From contig PAQS01000016.1 in the NCBI GenBank assembly GCA_002709385.1, forward strand, positions 61,621 through 125,620: a DNA stretch of 64,000 nucleotides, written 5' to 3'. The position numbers and the translations under genes are program-made. The notes below the pieces were generated by a model. The model ran no database searches. It had not been told where the DNA came from and saw only the letters and a program-made list of their open reading frames with translations. This stretch comes from Waddliaceae bacterium (GTDB taxonomy: Bacteria; Chlamydiota; Chlamydiia; Chlamydiales; GCA-2709385). Positions 8,551 to 16,703 of this stretch are shown one piece after another; position 1 is the first letter of the stretch; the number at the start of each line of letters is the position of its first letter.

Positions 8551-9696
8551 ATGACAGAATTACTAAGCCCATTAAAAAGATTTTTAAGAACTAAAGGCTG
8601 GAAACCCACTGATGAGTTTGAAACTTTTGTACTTTGGGACGCTCCGGAATCCGACGATCAAGACAAGCCAATCAGGTTATCTTTACCTATTAACTCAGAG
8701 TTTGAAGATACATCAGCTTCAATGGATAAGGCTTGTGAGCTTTTGTCTTTGCTCTATGACGAACCTTTGATCCAACTGAAGCAATCGATTCAAAACATCG
8801 GATATGACTCGTTTCGTCAACGCATCAACCTAGATTCAAAAGATGACTCTGTCCCTTTGCCAGTAATCAGCAAAGCTATTACCAACTTGGAAAAACTAAT
8901 AAAGAATGCTGCTTGTCTCGAAGATAATAATCAGCCCTTTTTCCCTAAAACAAAAAAAATAGGAGCTGACACCGCAGAAAAATGCCGGTTTGCTCAGACC
9001 TTTAAGGGTAGTTTCGGCCTTGAATTGAAAATGCCTATACCACCCTCTGTTCGTACATCTTCAGACAGAAAAGTTCCGTTTGAACGACGGGTAATGCACC
9101 GTCTTGGAAGGGGATTTCTGGATATTTTGCATGCTGTAAGAGAAGCTGATGTTTCTCTACTCCTTAATAAATATGAGTCCGGCTTCAATGCAAATATATT
9201 TGAAGTGCTACAAGAATTAATAGAAATCCTTCCCAATGGAAAAGGAGAGTTTTCTTTTTCGTGGTCTCCAGAGTATTCCATTCCCCATGATTTGCTTAAC
9301 CTACGAACCTTCCGATTAACTGCAGATGATACCATTCCCTTGCTGCAAAGCGCTGCCAAAGAGCTTCGAAAATGTTCGGAATCAGAAGACACACATGTAA
9401 CCGGCAAAATTATTCAACTGCATTCTGGAACAGAGTTTTTAGATTCCGATGAGGAATCAGAAACAAGTGACCAGGAAGTCGGCCGACTAATGGTAATTAG
9501 CTGGGAAGCGGAGAGAGGACGTCCCACAAAACTGCGAGTTGCTTTATCGGAAAACGAACATCAACTTGCTTGTGACGCCTATAAAAACAATAAAATTGTA
9601 TCCGTTAAGGGACGTCCAGAGAAGAGAGGCAACTTTTTCTACCTCACAGGGCCGAGAGACTTCTTAGTTCACTCATCCACATCAGATGAGGCATAG
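8551..9696 (+). CDS. Unknown partner of the DUF4365 gene
   Basis: 381 residues, starting 10 bp after the nuclease-like gene, so surely the same transcript. I do not recognise it. An acidic, helical first two-thirds (about 1-290) is followed by an Asp/Glu/Ser linker (SDEESETSDQEVG, about 299-311) and a beta-rich C-terminal domain (about 312-375; LMVISWEAERG, NKIVSVKGRPEKRGNFFYL). The end looks like an OB- or SH3-like small barrel, by pattern only. It could be the sensor or target-binding half of a two-gene system whose effector is the DUF4365 protein. Confidence 0.75.
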   Translation: MTELLSPLKRFLRTKGWKPTDEFETFVLWDAPESDDQDKPIRLSLPINSEFEDTSASMDKACELLSLLYDEPLIQLKQSIQNIGYDSFRQRINLDSKDDSVPLPVISKAITNLEKLIKNAACLEDNNQPFFPKTKKIGADTAEKCRFAQTFKGSFGLELKMPIPPSVRTSSDRKVPFERRVMHRLGRGFLDILHAVREADVSLLLNKYESGFNANIFEVLQELIEILPNGKGEFSFSWSPEYSIPHDLLNLRTFRLTADDTIPLLQSAAKELRKCSESEDTHVTGKIIQLHSGTEFLDSDEESETSDQEVGRLMVISWEAERGRPTKLRVALSENEHQLACDAYKNNKIVSVKGRPEKRGNFFYLTGPRDFLVHSSTSDEA

Positions 9697-9758
9697 CAAC
9701 TTGCGATACAGTTTCACTGGTTCCAAAAATAAATCAACTGATTTAAAGGATTTTGGGT

Positions 9759-10166
9759 ATGCAAACTTTTCTCTGTAGTGTTTGCGGATGGCTAAAGAAA
9801 GTTAGTGGCCAAGCTTTGTCAACAGGGGTAGGTGCTTTGCTTGGAGCATATCTCATCTACCTTGCTGGTCTTAGTATAACTCCCACATTTAGTCCCAAAG
9901 AAATAAAGCAAGCACAAGCTATCGCAAAACAAGCAGTGGACGACTGGCAAAAAGAAAATGAAGATATCTCCACTCAGGTACAAGTTGGAGAACAAAGAAT
10001 GTCCTTTCAAGAAGCCTCAGACAAAGGAGTCATAGGAAGACACAACGTTACACTCCAAAAATTGGACCTGAAATCCAAGCAAACCCTCGAAACGTACTTT
10101 ATCCCGCAAGTGCAGCCTAGCGGATATCGACTGAGTATCGACCCAGCAAACTCTCAAGAGTATTAA
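9759..10166 (+). CDS. Small membrane protein, last gene of the element
   Basis: 135 residues from ATG 9759 (AAAGG upstream); a TTG two codons earlier is less likely. One strong transmembrane segment at about residues 18-41 (ALSTGVGALLGAYLIYLAGLSI) follows a short cysteine-containing leader. The rest is soluble, charged and helical. It lies 62 bp after the DUF4365 partner on the same strand and may belong to the same operon; a membrane effector would fit an abortive-infection module, but this is inference. Its stop codon touches the arm-type repeats at the element's right end. Confidence 0.65.
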   Translation: MQTFLCSVCGWLKKVSGQALSTGVGALLGAYLIYLAGLSITPTFSPKEIKQAQAIAKQAVDDWQKENEDISTQVQVGEQRMSFQEASDKGVIGRHNVTLQKLDLKSKQTLETYFIPQVQPSGYRLSIDPANSQEY

Positions 10167-10195
10167 GCGGTGTAAACGCGGTGCACCACGGTGCA
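10166..10195 (+). promoter_or_regulatory. Right arm-type repeats, probable integrase sites
   Basis: AGCGGTGTAA (10166-10175), CGCGGTGC (10177-10184) and the variant CACGGTGCA (10187-10195) lie in tandem. The first two are exact copies of those at the left end. They lie 110 bp inside attR. Confidence 0.6.
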
Positions 10196-10209
10196 TATTC
10201 AGCAAACAT

Positions 10210-10275
10210 CAACCAACCACCACCAGTGACAAAATGTAGGATTCCCCTCTATAATGGAGCACATTACGGTTGGTT
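10210..10275. repeat. Inverted repeat between arm sites and attR
   Basis: AACCAACC (about 10210-10217) and GGTTGGTT (about 10268-10275) are complementary with some 50 bp between them. Possibly Xis/IHF-type architectural sites of attR; no gene is seen in 10167-10460. Confidence 0.35.
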
Positions 10276-10304
10276 GGAAATGGTTAAGTAGGCATTCCCG
10301 CGCC

Positions 10305-10353
10305 CTCATAATCCGTTGGTCGCGAGTTCAAGTCTTGCCTGCCCCACTCTTTT
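10305..10353 (+). repeat. attR: displaced 3' half of the host tRNA
   Basis: Carries the anticodon loop, variable loop and T arm of the CAU tRNA but no 5' half, so it is not a gene. It differs from attL at two positions that pair with each other in the T stem. Confidence 0.92.
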
Positions 10354-10460
10354 TAAACTGGCTCTCCTTTTCTAATCTTTTCGTGTATTTCAAAATACAC
10401 TCTAGCCATGTTATCTTCTCTTGATCTGATGACACTCATTATAAAACTTATAGAAGTAAT

Positions 10461-11105
10461 ATGTTCGTTTTTACAAATCCCATACTTCCCGGTAAAACAA
10501 GTGATTTAATCGCAAATCTATCTCAAGAAGAAATTCACGACTGTGAAATCTGGGTGCAGACGTTATGCAATAAAGATTATCTTGTCACTCGATTAAATTC
10601 AGATGACAGTAAGAATGCTTTAAGCAAAATGAACTACCCTAAAGAAATGCAGTCTTCTTATCAAAAATTCTGCGTTCAAGATTTAAATAATCCAGAATCT
10701 CTTCCTAAGATGGAATGCATTGCTGATTATTTTTATCCGAATAGACAAGGAGAAATACTATATCGCTGCGCATTTGCTTACCCTTTACTTCCTGGAATGG
10801 AATTAAAACAAAAGCAATTCAGCCAAAGCTGTCGAGAAGGTCATTTACAAAAAGAGTTTGAAGAGTGGTCTGAAATTTATCAATTCCGACGACATATAAA
10901 ATGGATCCAAAAAAGCTCCTGGGGTCTTTTTGCGACTTGTTATCAAGAGTTTTTCACTGATCCTAATAAACTAGAAGAACTGCTCAATAACTGTCCAAGT
11001 TGGCATTTACTCGTCAGTAATTTGGAAGAACAAACTGGTCTTAAAGATAAAGAACTAGATTTTGAGCTTCAATCGATCATCGCACATATACCGTGTTATA
11101 ATTGA
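10461..11105 (+). CDS. Unknown protein
   Basis: 214 residues, the first chromosomal gene right of the integrated element. There is no signal peptide or membrane segment, and the composition is Cys-, Trp- and Tyr-rich. Segments such as EIWVQTLCNKDYL and EEWSEIYQFRRHIKWIQKSSWGLFATCYQEFF suggest a compact helical fold. No family recognised. It faces a minus-strand lipoprotein gene across a shared hairpin terminator. Confidence 0.7.
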   Translation: MFVFTNPILPGKTSDLIANLSQEEIHDCEIWVQTLCNKDYLVTRLNSDDSKNALSKMNYPKEMQSSYQKFCVQDLNNPESLPKMECIADYFYPNRQGEILYRCAFAYPLLPGMELKQKQFSQSCREGHLQKEFEEWSEIYQFRRHIKWIQKSSWGLFATCYQEFFTDPNKLEELLNNCPSWHLLVSNLEEQTGLKDKELDFELQSIIAHIPCYN

Positions 11106-11194
11106 AAAAACTGACTTAACAATTCTACTCATTTCTTATGACAGACACAGTAGAGAAAGAAATCACTACTCTTCTCATACAACACGTAAACAAT

Positions 11195-11233
11195 GTGTAA
11201 CAGAGCCTCTTATTCAGAGTAGCTCTATTACAC
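11195..11233. terminator. Bidirectional terminator between convergent genes
   Basis: GTGTAACAGAGC (11195-11206) pairs with GCTCTATTACAC (11222-11233) with one mismatch, followed on the plus strand by a T-rich run. It sits between convergent genes ending at 11105 and 11244. Confidence 0.65.
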
Positions 11234-11243
11234 AAATTACTTT

Positions 11244-12014
11244 TTAGACTGGTGGACCGCTTAGCTTCACTCTAGAAATAACCTGAGTTCTTCTGATTTT
11301 AGGGAGCCGAACTGCTTCTTGAAGCTCTTTGACTCTTTTGTCTTGGATATCAATCTTGCACTTTATTTTCTTCGAAGTATTCGTCATAAAATACTGATCT
11401 GCAGTTAAAATCATTGCTGGAAATACTTCTCTTAAGTCTCCGCTACTACCTACACTTGATACAGAGGTCTCCCACAGTACATCTGCATCACCTATATTTC
11501 TATTAGACTTAATATGTTGTAAATTTACCCCTCTTAAAGAAACTGCTCGAGCATAGTAAATTAAGGTTCCTACCTGAGTGGAACTCCCAATAATCCCATA
11601 AGTAGGCGTATAAGTAGTTTTGGAGGAATAGTTTCCATATCCATAATAAGTTCCATATGTGGTAGAGGAAGAAACACCCGTCTGACCAAAAATTGGAACT
11701 TGATAGGTATAACGACGCTCTTTTGGATCACTTACACTATACCCTAGCAATACAGCCCACTTAGCTTTATCAAAGCTATGTACTCGCTTCCACCCCTTCC
11801 TGCGTAACAAAACTTCTACATACTCCGCGTACTCACGGAAATGAATGTCATCTACAGAACAATCTTTATTACTAGGCAAGATTATGTAGGTCCCTGAATG
11901 CGGAATCAAAACCTGGCTCCTGACAATTGAATCTACTTCTGTCCTGACTTGATCACGATAATTACAAGAACTTACAGTTAATAAAATAAATAAGAAACAC
12001 AATCTAAGAATCAA
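11244..12014 (-). CDS. Lipoprotein, DUF4136-like, unknown function
   Basis: 256 residues. The N-terminal signal ends in a lipobox (LTVSSC, Cys17), so it is a lipoprotein, probably anchored in an outer or inner membrane. Residues about 95-135 are rich in Gly, Tyr, Ser and Thr (TYGTYYGYGNYSSKTTYTPTYG). The rest has the look of DUF4136-type lipoproteins, with a late Cys-containing strand. The family assignment is by pattern only. Confidence 0.7.
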   Translation of the reverse strand: MILRLCFLFILLTVSSCNYRDQVRTEVDSIVRSQVLIPHSGTYIILPSNKDCSVDDIHFREYAEYVEVLLRRKGWKRVHSFDKAKWAVLLGYSVSDPKERRYTYQVPIFGQTGVSSSTTYGTYYGYGNYSSKTTYTPTYGIIGSSTQVGTLIYYARAVSLRGVNLQHIKSNRNIGDADVLWETSVSSVGSSGDLREVFPAMILTADQYFMTNTSKKIKCKIDIQDKRVKELQEAVRLPKIRRTQVISRVKLSGPPV

Positions 12015-12200
12015 AACAAAACCAACTTAAAAACCATTTAAATTAAAACATTCTAATACCTATTATTAATTAAATGAAAGATACATTTTTTTATAAAAAT
12101 GAAAAATGGAATCCACCAATTCACCCTTCTGCTTCATCTAGCACTTCATTGGATGAAAAATTACAGCTATTGTAGTGAATATGAAAAAGTAGGAACACAT

Positions 12201-12242
12201 AAGATCGGGTAAACTGAGGAATGAATAGTGAACCACGATCTT
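12201..12242. repeat. Inverted repeat in the long gap before the chemoreceptor gene
   Basis: AAGATCG (12201-12207) and CGATCTT (12236-12242) flank 28 bp. The surrounding stretch 12015-12379 holds no gene that I can support; it should contain promoters for the divergent lipoprotein and chemoreceptor-like genes. Confidence 0.3.
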
Positions 12243-12379
12243 TCCTATGAAAAGCTAGTAAAAAACACTAATTAAAAGTCTACGCAATCTAAAAACAGTC
12301 ACCCCCACCCAAAAAAACTGGCACGCAACTATATAAGTAAAATTTTGTTAAATACATTACTAAAAGCTAGTATCTTGAA

Positions 12380-13291
12380 ATGGATTTTCCACAGAGTCCA
12401 AAAAACCAAGATGTTCTTTGTGTTATAGAAACAATTTTCTGGTTTGATGCTCAGGCTGTTTGTGATTCATTTATTTTCAATGTATTCGAATCAGTGGGTT
12501 TAGCTACTGATATTCTTCCTTCTGATGGGGCGGTTGATAAAACAGAATCTTTGGGAATTCTTCTTGATCATGCAAGAACTCTACAAGCACAAGCTAAAGC
12601 TATCTCTGAAGGAAAGATGTGTGATGAGTCTCTCCAAACGGAAGTTCCAGGTGATTTAGGTACAGCCTTCACTGAAATGAAAGAAAAACTTGTTCATATC
12701 GTGCGGCAAATCAGCCAATCTGCACAAGCAGTTGCTGCGGCATCGACTCAACTCTACGCTGCTAGTGAGCAAATGAAGGGTTCTTTAACAGAAGTTGCCA
12801 ACAGCTCTAACAACACAGCTCAGAAAGCTTCAGCAGCTTCTACAAGAACAGAGCAAGCTCAGAAAATCATTGAAGAGCTAGGTATAAGTAGTTCTGATAT
12901 TGATGGCGTAATTAAAGTAATTAAGTCCATCACAGACCAAACTAAAGTACTGGCACTTAACGCTACTATCGAAGCCACTCGGGCTGGTGATGAAACAGGA
13001 AAAGGTTTTGCTGTTGTGGCTCATGAAGTGAAAGAGCTTTCTAAAGCTACGGCAGAAGCTACCAATGATATTTCACAACGTATTGATACAATTCAGAAAA
13101 ATACTCGAACAACAATTGGTGCAATCAATGAAATTAACTCTGGTATCGTTGAAATATCAGATTTATCTAACAACATTGCATCGAGAGTAGACGAACAAGC
13201 TCTTGTAACAGACAATACTGTTGATGCGGCTAAGGAACTTTCAACATTAGCGGAAGAGCTTCAACTTTCTGTAAGTTTTTTCACTCTATAG
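12380..13291 (+). CDS. Soluble methyl-accepting chemotaxis-like signalling protein
   Basis: 303 residues with no transmembrane segment. Residues about 70-105 match the end of a HAMP domain, and about 105-303 form the MCP signalling hairpin. Its tip region (QTKVLALNATIEATRAG then GFAVVAHEVKEL) is the highly conserved CheA/CheW-binding site; the usual QTNLLALNAAIEAARAGE differs at N-to-K and at some alanines. The arm length (about 28-29 heptads) is that of short MCP classes. The N-terminal 60 residues (FWFDAQAVCDSFIF) are not a recognised sensor domain. No CheA, CheW or flagellar genes lie in the window, so partners are unknown. A strong hairpin terminator follows. Confidence 0.88.
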   Translation: MDFPQSPKNQDVLCVIETIFWFDAQAVCDSFIFNVFESVGLATDILPSDGAVDKTESLGILLDHARTLQAQAKAISEGKMCDESLQTEVPGDLGTAFTEMKEKLVHIVRQISQSAQAVAAASTQLYAASEQMKGSLTEVANSSNNTAQKASAASTRTEQAQKIIEELGISSSDIDGVIKVIKSITDQTKVLALNATIEATRAGDETGKGFAVVAHEVKELSKATAEATNDISQRIDTIQKNTRTTIGAINEINSGIVEISDLSNNIASRVDEQALVTDNTVDAAKELSTLAEELQLSVSFFTL

Positions 13292-13304
13292 TGAATGGAT
13301 AGAA

Positions 13305-13342
13305 TTCTTACCTTTTCACAGCATCATGTGAAAAGGTAAGAA
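13305..13342. terminator. Strong hairpin terminator, 16-bp stem
   Basis: TTCTTACCTTTTCACA (13305-13320) pairs perfectly with 13327-13342 across a 6-nt loop. It sits between convergent genes (13291 and 13351) and is likely bidirectional. Confidence 0.75.
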
Positions 13343-13350
13343 CTTGTCGC

Positions 13351-14508
13351 TCAATTCAGACAATGAGTAGCTTCAATCCAAAGATCTTCTAATTCTTCTT
13401 CAGGATATAATGTTTCTTTACTCTCTTCTTTAAGTGCTTGGAAAAATGTATTCATTCTCAAAGTCAGTGGTGCATAACGCTTCACAAGTGAAGAAAGGTA
13501 TGGGCTAAGAATTTCAGATTCGGATAAAGGCGACTTTCCACAAGCATACAAGTTTAGTACCTCTTCACTTTGCTCTTTTCCAAAACACCTGGAAATAATC
13601 CAATTTGTTAGGGCTGCTACTACATAACAACGATCATAATTTTGATGTTTTTGAAAGAAGTAAAGCTCTTCTTTTGAAAGAGAAAACTCTGAGCTTGTTG
13701 TTAGGCCAAAATCAGAAAAGTAAATCCGCTCGCCATCTGTTAAAATATTGTGAAAATGAGCATCGAAATGCAGCATCTCATTTGCATTCATGAAAGCTGT
13801 ACTTTCTAAAAGTTGTCTTTCAAGCATTTCAACTGCTTCATCAATCGCAGTGAAACCTTCTTCTAATTTAGTTCTAAGCCATTGATTGACTGTCATAGGA
13901 TAATATTCAACAAATAAGGCAACATAAGACGGAGCGTTATGATTTGCTCTCACTCTTTCACCTACCTCACGTGAGTTTCCCCAATACTCAACATAGTTTT
14001 GCCACTCTTCTTCATTGAGAGCTGTGTTTTCTTCTGAGTTATCGAGAACACGCCAGTGATATACTAAAGGAAAGTTTTGATATTTTCCAGAAAGTACCCA
14101 GTTACTACTTATCATATGGGCGGAAACTTCTCGCCAAACATTAAATCCTGCGGAGCCAACACCATACTGATAATAAAGTGGCAATTGAAACAAATTTTCT
14201 GTTGATTTCCTATTTTCTAAAGCGCCTTCTAATGTATTTAGGGGTACTTTTTTAACAAAAATTGGAGTTTCATTTATTTCTAGTTTTAGTGAAGTTCCAT
14301 AACCGGAATGCAGAGCGCTTCCTTCCGAAAGGAGATTTGAGATTTCTTCATTACTTAATTTCTCTAAATACTGAGAAATACTCTGATACTGCTCTTGACG
14401 GTCACAATAATCGTTATGGAGAGACAAAGATGATTCAAGAGAAACAAGCTTGCTGCTTAGAAGAACTCCTCCAAAGCAAAAAAATATTAGTTTAAGCATT
14501 CTATTCAT
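13351..14508 (-). CDS. Exported protein-kinase-like protein
   Basis: 385 residues with an N-terminal signal peptide (about 1-23). The rest reads as a kinase-like fold: beta3 lysine K86/K87 (IFVKKV), possible helix-C glutamate E127 (WREVS), catalytic loop HFDAHFHN (H247, D249, N254) and DFG at 266-268 (FSDFGL). A signal peptide on an apparently complete kinase is unusual; secretion to a host or the periplasm is inferred. The nearest known groups are eukaryotic-like and APH-type kinases. Substrate unknown. It ends in a terminator shared with the convergent chemoreceptor gene. Confidence 0.8.
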   Translation of the reverse strand: MNRMLKLIFFCFGGVLLSSKLVSLESSLSLHNDYCDRQEQYQSISQYLEKLSNEEISNLLSEGSALHSGYGTSLKLEINETPIFVKKVPLNTLEGALENRKSTENLFQLPLYYQYGVGSAGFNVWREVSAHMISSNWVLSGKYQNFPLVYHWRVLDNSEENTALNEEEWQNYVEYWGNSREVGERVRANHNAPSYVALFVEYYPMTVNQWLRTKLEEGFTAIDEAVEMLERQLLESTAFMNANEMLHFDAHFHNILTDGERIYFSDFGLTTSSEFSLSKEELYFFQKHQNYDRCYVVAALTNWIISRCFGKEQSEEVLNLYACGKSPLSESEILSPYLSSLVKRYAPLTLRMNTFFQALKEESKETLYPEEELEDLWIEATHCLN

Positions 14509-14667
14509 AAAAACTGCCTCTTGTAAAATTAAAATATTTAGTTAGACTGACGAATTAAAACAAATGAAAGGAATGACACTCAACTGTTATGGAAATGGCA
14601 AACACGAACAAAAAAGAAATATTTTTGTCCGCATTTGTAGAATTGTAGCCAGGGTTAATGACTTGCA

Positions 14668-15468
14668 TTAGAGATTTTTCAGAATCAAATCCCAGTTTAA
14701 GCCTCTGCCCATCGTTGGATCGTTATCGCTTAGTATATATTCCTTTCCTTCACCATCAAACCAATCATTATAACGAACAACTCTATCTTTCAATCCCCAT
14801 GTCCATTGAATGGATGTTTCCTTACCATCTTTGCTTATAATTGTGACGGTTTCTAACCCTGATTTTTTTCCAATTACAGAGGGAGCCATACCAAAACTCA
14901 TTTGTCCCATTAAAGGAGTAGAAATCGTTTCTCCATTGTCTGCCTTGCAAATAACTGAGCAAATTTCATCTTCCTCATATCCTGATAAATGAACCATAAA
15001 AAGCATCCAGTGAGGATCTAAGCTCTGTACTTCAATTCTTTTTCCTTCTTCATTTTTAAATTCTATGGGATATGGGGTAATGGTACCCTCAGCTAAAAGC
15101 TGTCGACCTATAGCAGAACGTAGACGGAGAGTACATGTTTCGCCTAGAGAGAAGTTCCCAATCATAAAAACGTATGGTTCCCCTCTTAAATCTGTAAGTA
15201 TACCTTCTGAATCAACTTGCAATACCCCTGCTTGTTTGTTTACTCTACCATCATGACTTACTATCTCGATGACAAGATGTTTAGACTTTGGGATACCAGG
15301 GGCTTTTATGTTAGCAACATTCAACACATTCTCTCGTAACTGGTAATCTTTACGGTTGATTAGAGAAATTTTAGCTCTTGCTTTCTCCTCCTCTCCATGT
15401 AGAAAAACTGTAAAAAGCAGCGTATATAAAAAAACAAAAAATCTTAAGTAGCTTTTAATCAAAGACAT
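14668..15468 (-). CDS. Exported unknown protein, part of the RHS-linked cluster
   Basis: 266 residues with a signal peptide (about 1-25, ending HGEE). The rest is beta-rich, Gly- and Ile-rich, with no motif I recognise. It lies downstream of the second immunity-like gene. Its first eight codons (SLIKSYLR) are repeated, without the ATG, at 16426-16443 inside the duplicated unit, so this gene's 5' end was part of the duplication that built the RHS locus. That suggests it travels with the toxin/immunity cassette. Confidence 0.75.
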   Translation of the reverse strand: MSLIKSYLRFFVFLYTLLFTVFLHGEEEKARAKISLINRKDYQLRENVLNVANIKAPGIPKSKHLVIEIVSHDGRVNKQAGVLQVDSEGILTDLRGEPYVFMIGNFSLGETCTLRLRSAIGRQLLAEGTITPYPIEFKNEEGKRIEVQSLDPHWMLFMVHLSGYEEDEICSVICKADNGETISTPLMGQMSFGMAPSVIGKKSGLETVTIISKDGKETSIQWTWGLKDRVVRYNDWFDGEGKEYILSDNDPTMGRGLNWDLILKNL

Positions 15469-15720
15469 ATTTCACTCCGAATTGATGCAAAAGCACACTT
15501 TATGGAAGCCACGCTTTCATGTAAATAAAAGATAACAAGTAGAATTAATTTGCTGGAAATTTCATGCTGTTTTGGCTGTACTTTGTATGGATAAAGTACA
15601 GTCAAAATTGCTAGAGCAAGACTATAAGATAGCCTAACCCTGACTCTGATCCTCTTCAGGAGGGAGCCAAGTTTCTAGTGGCTTATCAAGGTCATCAACT
15701 GTGATGAGCTTGTAACCACA
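15443..15720. repeat. Direct repeat copy A of the RHS/immunity duplication
   Basis: 278 bp that recur, with scattered substitutions and small indels, at 16426-16703 (offset 983 bp). It contains the start of the 266-residue gene, the intergenic terminator and the 3' end of the immunity-like gene. Confidence 0.85.
15570..15607. terminator. Hairpin terminator after second immunity-like gene
   Basis: TTTTGGCTGTACTTT (15570-15584) pairs with 15593-15607 with one wobble pair and an 8-nt loop. The same structure, perfectly paired, occurs at 16553-16590. Confidence 0.55.
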
Positions 15721-16194
15721 TTCTTTAGTTATAAAATCTAATTTCATCGCATATGGATCTTCTTTATACCTTAGCATTAACTTTCCTTGTACCATAGTAA
15801 CGGAGTATATTTCGTCGCTTGCAGGAAATTTTCCACCTTTTTTGCGAAAGCATAATGTAATCATAAATTTATCACTATTCATTGGAAAATCAACGAAAGG
15901 AGCAAACTCTGGAAAATCTGCGTATACAGAAATAACATCGCGAACTAGAATTTGAATCAATTGTAATGCTTCTTCTTCACTAGGATTAGCTTCTTTCATA
16001 AACATGAAGTTAAGGTGATCTACCCCTTTGACATAGCCTCCTCCTGTTCCCATCAATTTACAATTGTAAGAACGACAAATTTTCTTAACATAGGTATTTT
16101 TAGCCTTTCTATAAACTGCTCCATTAAGAAAATCTCTGTGCTCTTCTGGAGTAAAAGAATAAACGCTAGTAAAAAAATAAAACACACAGAACAT
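15634..16194 (-). CDS. Immunity-like exported protein (copy 2), probable frameshift at its start
   Basis: 186 residues as read, from ATG 16194. Paralogous to the 16623-17198 gene: FPEFAPFVDFPMNSD and the last 24 residues (ending WLPPEEDQ) are near identical. An ATG at 16219 overlaps the stop of the upstream RHS fragment (ATGA), as in the intact pair, and starts a good signal peptide (MKIIMINLYVLCVLFF), but a run of 7 T (16171-16177 on plus as A7) shifts the frame. With 6 T the two segments would join. The gene may therefore be frameshifted, phase-variable or a sequencing error. Likely periplasmic protection against the linked RHS toxin; inference. Confidence 0.75.
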   Translation of the reverse strand: MFCVFYFFTSVYSFTPEEHRDFLNGAVYRKAKNTYVKKICRSYNCKLMGTGGGYVKGVDHLNFMFMKEANPSEEEALQLIQILVRDVISVYADFPEFAPFVDFPMNSDKFMITLCFRKKGGKFPASDEIYSVTMVQGKLMLRYKEDPYAMKLDFITKECGYKLITVDDLDKPLETWLPPEEDQSQG

Positions 16195-16215
16195 ATAAAT
16201 TAATCATAATTATTT

Positions 16216-16375
16216 TCATTTTATTCCTACCTTATCTGTAAATTCTTTAATCGAACTCTGAATATACCCCTGATACGTTTGACTCATAATACCATGATCG
16301 AGGGCTTGTCTTTTATCTCCAGCACGTGGAATTACTTCGTAATGATCATGAACAATTAAGCAGGCACCTCTTGCA
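16216..16375 (-). pseudogene. Orphan RHS C-terminal fragment
   Basis: Translates in one frame from ARGA through HDHYEVIPRAGDKRQALDH to a TGA at 16216-16218, matching the last ~55 residues of the 1783-residue RHS protein (ARGAWLVTHDHYEVIPRSG). It has no start and its upstream side runs into a remnant of the 266-residue gene's beginning. It is the left-over toxin end of a duplicated toxin/immunity cassette. Confidence 0.85.
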
Positions 16376-16425
16376 CCCCTTGTCTTTCTTAAATTCTGAT
16401 AAATGGATCATAAAAAGCAAGAGGC

Positions 16426-16703
16426 CTTAAGTAGCTTTTAATCAAGGATATACTTCAATTCAAATTGATGCAAAAACACACTTTATGGAAGTCACGCTTT
16501 CATGTAAATAAAAGACAATATATAGAATTAATTTAGTGGAAATTTCATGCTGTTTTGACTGTACTTTGTATGGATAAAGTACAGTCAAAATTGCTAGAGC
16601 AAGATTTTAAAATAGTCTAACCCTAACCCTGATCCTCTTCAGGAGGGAGCCAAGTTTCTAGTGGCTTATCAAGGTCATCAACTGTGATGAGCTTGTAACC
16701 ACA
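16426..16703. repeat. Direct repeat copy B of the RHS/immunity duplication
   Basis: Counterpart of 15443-15720. The copy of the 266-residue gene's start here lacks its ATG (ATA instead) and soon hits a stop, so this copy is degenerate. Confidence 0.85.
16553..16590. terminator. Hairpin terminator after first immunity-like gene
   Basis: TTTTGACTGTACTTT (16553-16567) pairs perfectly with 16576-16590; loop of 8 nt. It lies 33 bp downstream of the immunity-like gene's stop. Confidence 0.6.

Noticed and set aside
10305-10353. A second CAU tRNA gene
   Set aside because: Only the anticodon loop and 3' half are present; acceptor 5' strand and D arm are missing, so it is attR, not a gene.
15443-16703. 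Insertion sequence flanked by the 278-bp direct repeats
   Set aside because: No transposase or terminal inverted repeats; the unit is explained by tandem duplication of the RHS tip/immunity cassette.
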